Source: Actinomycetes bacterium (lineage in GTDB: Bacteria; Actinomycetota; Actinomycetes; Actinomycetales; Cellulomonadaceae). From it: 20,967 nucleotides of DNA. Below, piece after piece: positions 18,258 through 20,967 of the stretch (the stretch's first letter is position 1; each line of letters begins with the position of its first letter). The notes below the pieces were generated by a model that was given only the letters and a program-made list of their open reading frames with translations, ran no database searches and was not told the origin of the DNA. The stretch lies in contig JAEWOA010000232.1 of the NCBI GenBank assembly GCA_023461115.1, positions 1 to 20,967 of the forward strand, given 5' to 3'. The position numbers and the translations under genes were made by a program.

Positions 18258-18911
18258 TCAGCGGCGATGCCGCAGCAGGTCCGGGTAGGCGGAGAAGACG
18301 GCCAGCGCGACCGCGGCTGCCGCGAGGTTCTTGACGATGTCGCCGGGGACGAAGATCGCGTCCGCCGCGAAGGCCTGCGGGAACGTGAGGTCGAGCCGGA
18401 CCATCAGCCCGGCGATCCCCGCGGGGTGGATGGTCAGCGCCGAGGCCGTGACACCGCTGGCGAACAGCACGAGGAACCGCGCCGAGCCCTGCGCGTTGCG
18501 GGTCTGGCCAGCGATCAGGCCTGCGAGAGCGGCGGCGAACGGGAACGCCAGCAGGTAGCCGACCGAGGCGCCCGCGAGCACCCCGAGACCGCTGCGGCCG
18601 TCGGCGAACACGGGCACTCCGGCGAAGCCGACCGCGAGGTAGAGCAGCACCGCGAGCGCGCCGCGCCGCCACCCGAGGACGAGGCCTGCGAGCACCACCG
18701 CGAACGTCTGGAGCGTGATCGGGACGTTGGCGCCGGTCGGGATGCTCGGGACGATCGCGCAGACCGCGATGAACGCCGCGAACGACGAGACGAGCGCGAT
18801 GTCCGTGGCGAGCGGGTGCGCGCGTTGCGCCGGTGTGGGCAGCGCGTCCGCTGGGACGGTCGCGGGCGGGGACAGGACTTCAGGGGTGTCGATCTCACGT
18901 GCGTCGGCCAC
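18258..18911 (-). CDS. bioY: Biotin transporter substrate-binding subunit BioY
   Basis: S-component that binds biotin in the membrane; 217 residues with six hydrophobic segments after an unusual 35-residue polar N-terminus. The motif GANVPITLQTFAVVLAGLVLG (first half of the protein) is the BioY signature, and GFAGVPVFADGRSGLGVLAG with GYLLAFP are also family-typical. The GTG start at 18911 is preceded by AGGAG with 6-nt spacing on the minus strand. Downstream bioM and bioN complete the importer. The presence of uptake genes suggests that biotin is scavenged; whether synthesis genes exist elsewhere cannot be seen here. Confidence 0.95.
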   Translation of the reverse strand: MADAREIDTPEVLSPPATVPADALPTPAQRAHPLATDIALVSSFAAFIAVCAIVPSIPTGANVPITLQTFAVVLAGLVLGWRRGALAVLLYLAVGFAGVPVFADGRSGLGVLAGASVGYLLAFPFAAALAGLIAGQTRNAQGSARFLVLFASGVTASALTIHPAGIAGLMVRLDLTFPQAFAADAIFVPGDIVKNLAAAAVALAVFSAYPDLLRHRR

Positions 18912-18968
18912 GGATTGCTCCTCGGGTCGGCGGTGCTTCGTCGGCGGATTCGTCGGATGCTCGTCGCC

Positions 18969-18974
18969 ACGCTA
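18969..18974 (-). promoter_or_regulatory. Possible -10 box of the bioYMN operon (TAGCGT)
   Basis: TAGCGT on the minus strand fits TAnnnT, 57 nt before the bioY GTG, which has its own Shine-Dalgarno. The leader between them carries two exact copies of TTCGTCGG (18937-18944 and 18949-18956, plus strand), 12 bp apart. No recognisable BioQ or BirA palindrome was seen. Confidence 0.3.
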
Positions 18975-18982
18975 GTGGTCGG

Positions 18983-18988
18983 TAGGAT
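18983..18988 (+). promoter_or_regulatory. Possible -10 box of the ABC-F gene (TAGGAT)
   Basis: TAGGAT fits TAnnnT and lies 58 nt upstream of the GTG at 19047. It is 9 nt from the divergent bioY -10 candidate, so the two promoters would share a compact control region. No clear -35 is visible. The resulting leader is about 50 nt, with GGAGG at 19032-19036. Confidence 0.35.
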
Positions 18989-19046
18989 TGACGGCGTTTG
19001 TGCGGCCGGCCAAGAGCCAGGCGGCCTTGTCGGAGGAAACCACCAC

Positions 19047-20645
19047 GTGATCACTGCCCACGGCGTCGGGCTGCGCATCGGCGCCCGCGAGCTGCTAGAG
19101 GAGACCTCGTTCCGCATCGCGGCCGGGGACCGCATCGGATTGGTCGGCCGCAACGGCGCCGGCAAGACGACGCTGACCAAGACCCTGGCTGGCCAGACCC
19201 AGCCCACGAGCGGCCAGATCACGCGCTCGGGGGACGTCGGCTACCTGCCGCAGGACCCGCAGACGGGCGACCTCGGCATGCTCGCGATGGACCGCGTGCT
19301 CTCGGCGCGCGGCCTCGACGAGATCGTGCGCGCCATGCGCGCGACCGAGACGCTCATGGCCAGCGAGGACGACGCCCAGCGTGAGAAGGCCATGGAGCGC
19401 TATTCGCGGCTCGATGCGCGGTTCAACGCCGCGGGCGGCTACGCGGCCGAGAGCGAGGCGCACCGCATTACCGCGAACCTCGGGCTCGACGACCGCGTGC
19501 TGGCCCAGACGCTCGGGACGCTCTCGGGCGGCCAGCGCCGCCGCGTCGAGCTCGCGCGCATCCTGTTCTCGGGCGTCGAGACGCTGCTGCTCGACGAGCC
19601 GACCAACCACCTGGACGCCGACTCGATCGCGTGGCTGCGCGACTACCTCAGGGCGTACTCGGGCGGCTTCGTCGTCATCTCGCACGACGTCGAGCTGCTG
19701 CGCGCGACGGTGAACAAGGTGTTCCACCTGGACGCCAACCGCTCGGCGCTCGACCAGTACAGCCTGGGCTGGGACGCCTACCTGCAACAGCGCGAGACCG
19801 ACGAGAAGCGCCGCCGCCGCGAGCGCGCCAACGCCGAGAAGAAGGCCGCCGCGCTCATGGCGCAGGCCGACAAGATGCGCGCCAAGGCCACCAAGACGGT
19901 CGCGGCGCAGAACATGGCGCGGCGCGCCGAGCGCATGCTCTCGGGGCTCGACGAGGTGCGCGTGGCCGACAAGGTGGCCAAGCTCCGGTTCCCGGAGCCT
20001 GCGGCGTGCGGCCGGACACCGCTCACCGCGTCCGACCTGTCGAAGTCGTACGGCTCGCAGGAGGTGTTCACGGGCGTCGACCTGGCGATCGACCGCGGCT
20101 CACGCGTCGTCGTGCTCGGCCTCAACGGCGCCGGCAAGACCACGCTCCTGCGGATCCTCGGCGGCATCGAGGCCTCCGACACCGGCGAGGTGCACCCCGG
20201 GCACGGGCTCAAGCTCGGCTACTACGCGCAGGAGCACGAGACGCTCGACCTCGACCGCACGGTGGTGGAGAACTTGCGCTCGTCGGCGCCCGACCTGACC
20301 GACACCCAGGTGCGCTCGGTGCTCGGGTCGTTCCTGTTCTCGGGCGACGACGCCGACAAGCCCGCGCGCGTGCTGTCCGGCGGCGAGAAGACGAGGCTCG
20401 CGCTCGCCGCGCTCGTCGTGAGCTCCGCCAACGTGCTGCTGCTCGACGAGCCGACGAACAACCTGGACCCGGCGAGCCGCGAGGAGATCCTCGCGGCGCT
20501 GCGCGGCTACAAGGGCGCGGTGGTGCTGGTCAGCCACGACGAGGGCGCCGTCGCCGCGCTCGACCCCGAGCGCGTGCTGCTGCTGCCGGACGGCGACGAG
20601 GACCTCTGGAGCGCCGACTACCTGGACCTCATCACGCTGGCGTAG
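19047..20645 (+). CDS. ABC-F family ATPase (ribosome-associated type)
   Basis: Cytosolic tandem-ATPase protein of the ABC-F class, whose members act on ribosomes in translation or antibiotic protection; 532 residues and no membrane segment. Domain 1 has Walker A GRNGAGKTT (34-42), signature LSGGQ (159-163) and LLLDEPTNHLD. A basic coiled-coil linker (about 245-315, TDEKRRRRERANAEKKAAAL) follows. Domain 2 has Walker A GLNGAGKTT (358-366), LSGGEK (443-448) and LLLDEPTNNLD. GTG 19047 is chosen because the ITAHGVGL start matches family N-termini and GGAGG lies 10 nt upstream; the frame is open far upstream but is not coding there. It resembles M. tuberculosis Rv1473. Whether it confers resistance cannot be judged. 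Confidence 0.93.
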   Translation: MITAHGVGLRIGARELLEETSFRIAAGDRIGLVGRNGAGKTTLTKTLAGQTQPTSGQITRSGDVGYLPQDPQTGDLGMLAMDRVLSARGLDEIVRAMRATETLMASEDDAQREKAMERYSRLDARFNAAGGYAAESEAHRITANLGLDDRVLAQTLGTLSGGQRRRVELARILFSGVETLLLDEPTNHLDADSIAWLRDYLRAYSGGFVVISHDVELLRATVNKVFHLDANRSALDQYSLGWDAYLQQRETDEKRRRRERANAEKKAAALMAQADKMRAKATKTVAAQNMARRAERMLSGLDEVRVADKVAKLRFPEPAACGRTPLTASDLSKSYGSQEVFTGVDLAIDRGSRVVVLGLNGAGKTTLLRILGGIEASDTGEVHPGHGLKLGYYAQEHETLDLDRTVVENLRSSAPDLTDTQVRSVLGSFLFSGDDADKPARVLSGGEKTRLALAALVVSSANVLLLDEPTNNLDPASREEILAALRGYKGAVVLVSHDEGAVAALDPERVLLLPDGDEDLWSADYLDLITLA

Positions 20646-20666
20646 GAGCAGCGAGGAGTCCGGGCC

Positions 20667-20726
20667 ACCGGCGCTGGGCTGCTCGGAGCGTGGCTTTGCG
20701 GCGCTTGGCTATGCGGCGCTTGGCTA
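20667..20726. repeat. 15-bp tandem repeat, four units (two exact)
   Basis: TGCGGCGCTTGGCTA occurs twice exactly in tandem (20697-20711 and 20712-20726). Two degenerate units precede it in the same register: 20682-20696 matches at 10 of 15 positions and 20667-20681 at 11 of 15. The array fills most of the 78-nt gap between the convergent ABC-F and SURF1-like genes. Because 15 is a multiple of 3, each exact copy carries a TAG in the SURF1 frame on the minus strand. Confidence 0.85.
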
Positions 20727-20967
20727 ATCGCTGCGAGGCGGGGGCGTGGCGAGCAGCTGCGCGTCGATGAGCGCGTCCTCCTCGTCCTCCGCGCGTCCGC
20801 CGCGGCGGCTCGCGCGGGGCTCGGCGGGCGTGTTCGGCGGCGCGCCGCGCCGATCGGCGGGGGCGCTCGTCGACGAGCCCGCCGATCCCTCCACGAGCTC
20901 GCGGCGCGCGAGCCACGTGAACGCGACGAGCCCGCCGAGCGCGAAAGTCCACCACTGGAACGCGTAG
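20724..20967 (-). CDS. C-terminal end of a probable SURF1-family protein (partial)
   Basis: The minus-strand frame enters from the right edge and ends with TAG at 20724-20726, giving 80 visible codons. It begins YAFQWWTFALGGLVAFTWL then ARREL, which matches the last transmembrane helix of SURF1 proteins (SYALQWW-type motif followed by a short basic end). SURF1 helps insert heme A into cytochrome aa3 oxidase. A hydrophilic tail of about 50 residues, rich in Ala, Pro, Arg and Ser with an acidic cluster (AEDEEDALID), follows. The start and most of the protein lie outside the window, so the family call rests on one helix plus the presence of ctaA in this region. Confidence 0.65.
   Translation of the reverse strand, partial: YAFQWWTFALGGLVAFTWLARRELVEGSAGSSTSAPADRRGAPPNTPAEPRASRRGGRAEDEEDALIDAQLLATPPPRSD

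Noticed and set aside
17607..19046. Upstream extension of the ABC-F frame through bioYMN
   Set aside because: Homology starts exactly at GTG 19047 after a Shine-Dalgarno; upstream residues are shadow of bioM and bioY.
20632..20955. 107-codon minus-strand frame at the right edge
   Set aside because: It is Arg-rich with no motif and overlaps the ABC-F end. The neighbouring frame ending at 20724 encodes a convincing transmembrane helix instead.

Overview
The window is about 21 kb of very GC-rich, gene-dense DNA with GTG starts and strongly G/C-biased third codon positions. Gene content and order point to a high-GC actinobacterium, most likely a Micrococcales member of the Cellulomonas type; this is inferred from gene order, since no rRNA is present. 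The organism is probably an aerobe with an aa3-type oxidase, because a heme A synthase and a probable SURF1 tail are both present. It can also import biotin.

Layout. (1) Positions 1-4023, plus strand: the 3' part of a MurJ/MviN-family flippase gene, pyrG (CTP synthase) and a NUDIX ADP-ribose pyrophosphatase that probably starts at a CTG overlapping the pyrG stop. (2) 4051-8831, minus strand: a DrrAB-type ABC exporter pair, ctaA, and a second ABC-2 exporter pair. (3) 9035-15776, plus strand: the SUF iron-sulfur assembly operon sufR-sufB-sufD-(Rieske ferredoxin)-sufC-sufS-sufU-sufT, mostly joined by ATGA-type overlaps. An inverted repeat matching the SufR operator CAAC-N6-GTTG lies just upstream of sufR. 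(4) 15806-18911, minus strand: an NYN-domain (PIN-like) protein with a probable OST-HTH/LOTUS C-terminus, then the biotin ECF transporter genes bioY-bioM-bioN. (5) 19047-20645, plus strand: an ABC-F ATPase. (6) 20724-20967, minus strand: the C-terminal end of a probable SURF1 protein that runs off the window.

How the genes fit together. SufB, SufD and SufC form the Fe-S scaffold and its ATPase. SufS and SufU mobilise and relay cysteine sulfur, SufT helps cluster maturation, and SufR senses cluster status and represses the operon. The ABC pair-ctaA / sufR-sufBD-Rieske-CSUT arrangement matches the conserved actinobacterial neighbourhood (for example Rv1456c-Rv1466 of Mycobacterium tuberculosis), so Fe-S and heme A functions sit side by side. 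Several first genes of transcription units (pyrG, the exporter ATPase at 5885, ctaA, the ATPase at 8831, and weakly the NYN gene) have a TAnnnT-like -10 box only 6-8 nt before the start codon, which suggests leaderless mRNAs.

I see no CRISPR array, tRNA, rRNA, insertion sequence, prophage or clear horizontally acquired block. Most of the window is conserved actinobacterial core genome. The best leads are regulatory sites, start-codon re-assignments, the Rieske protein inside the SUF operon and the NYN-LOTUS protein. I do not see a convincing wholly new system.
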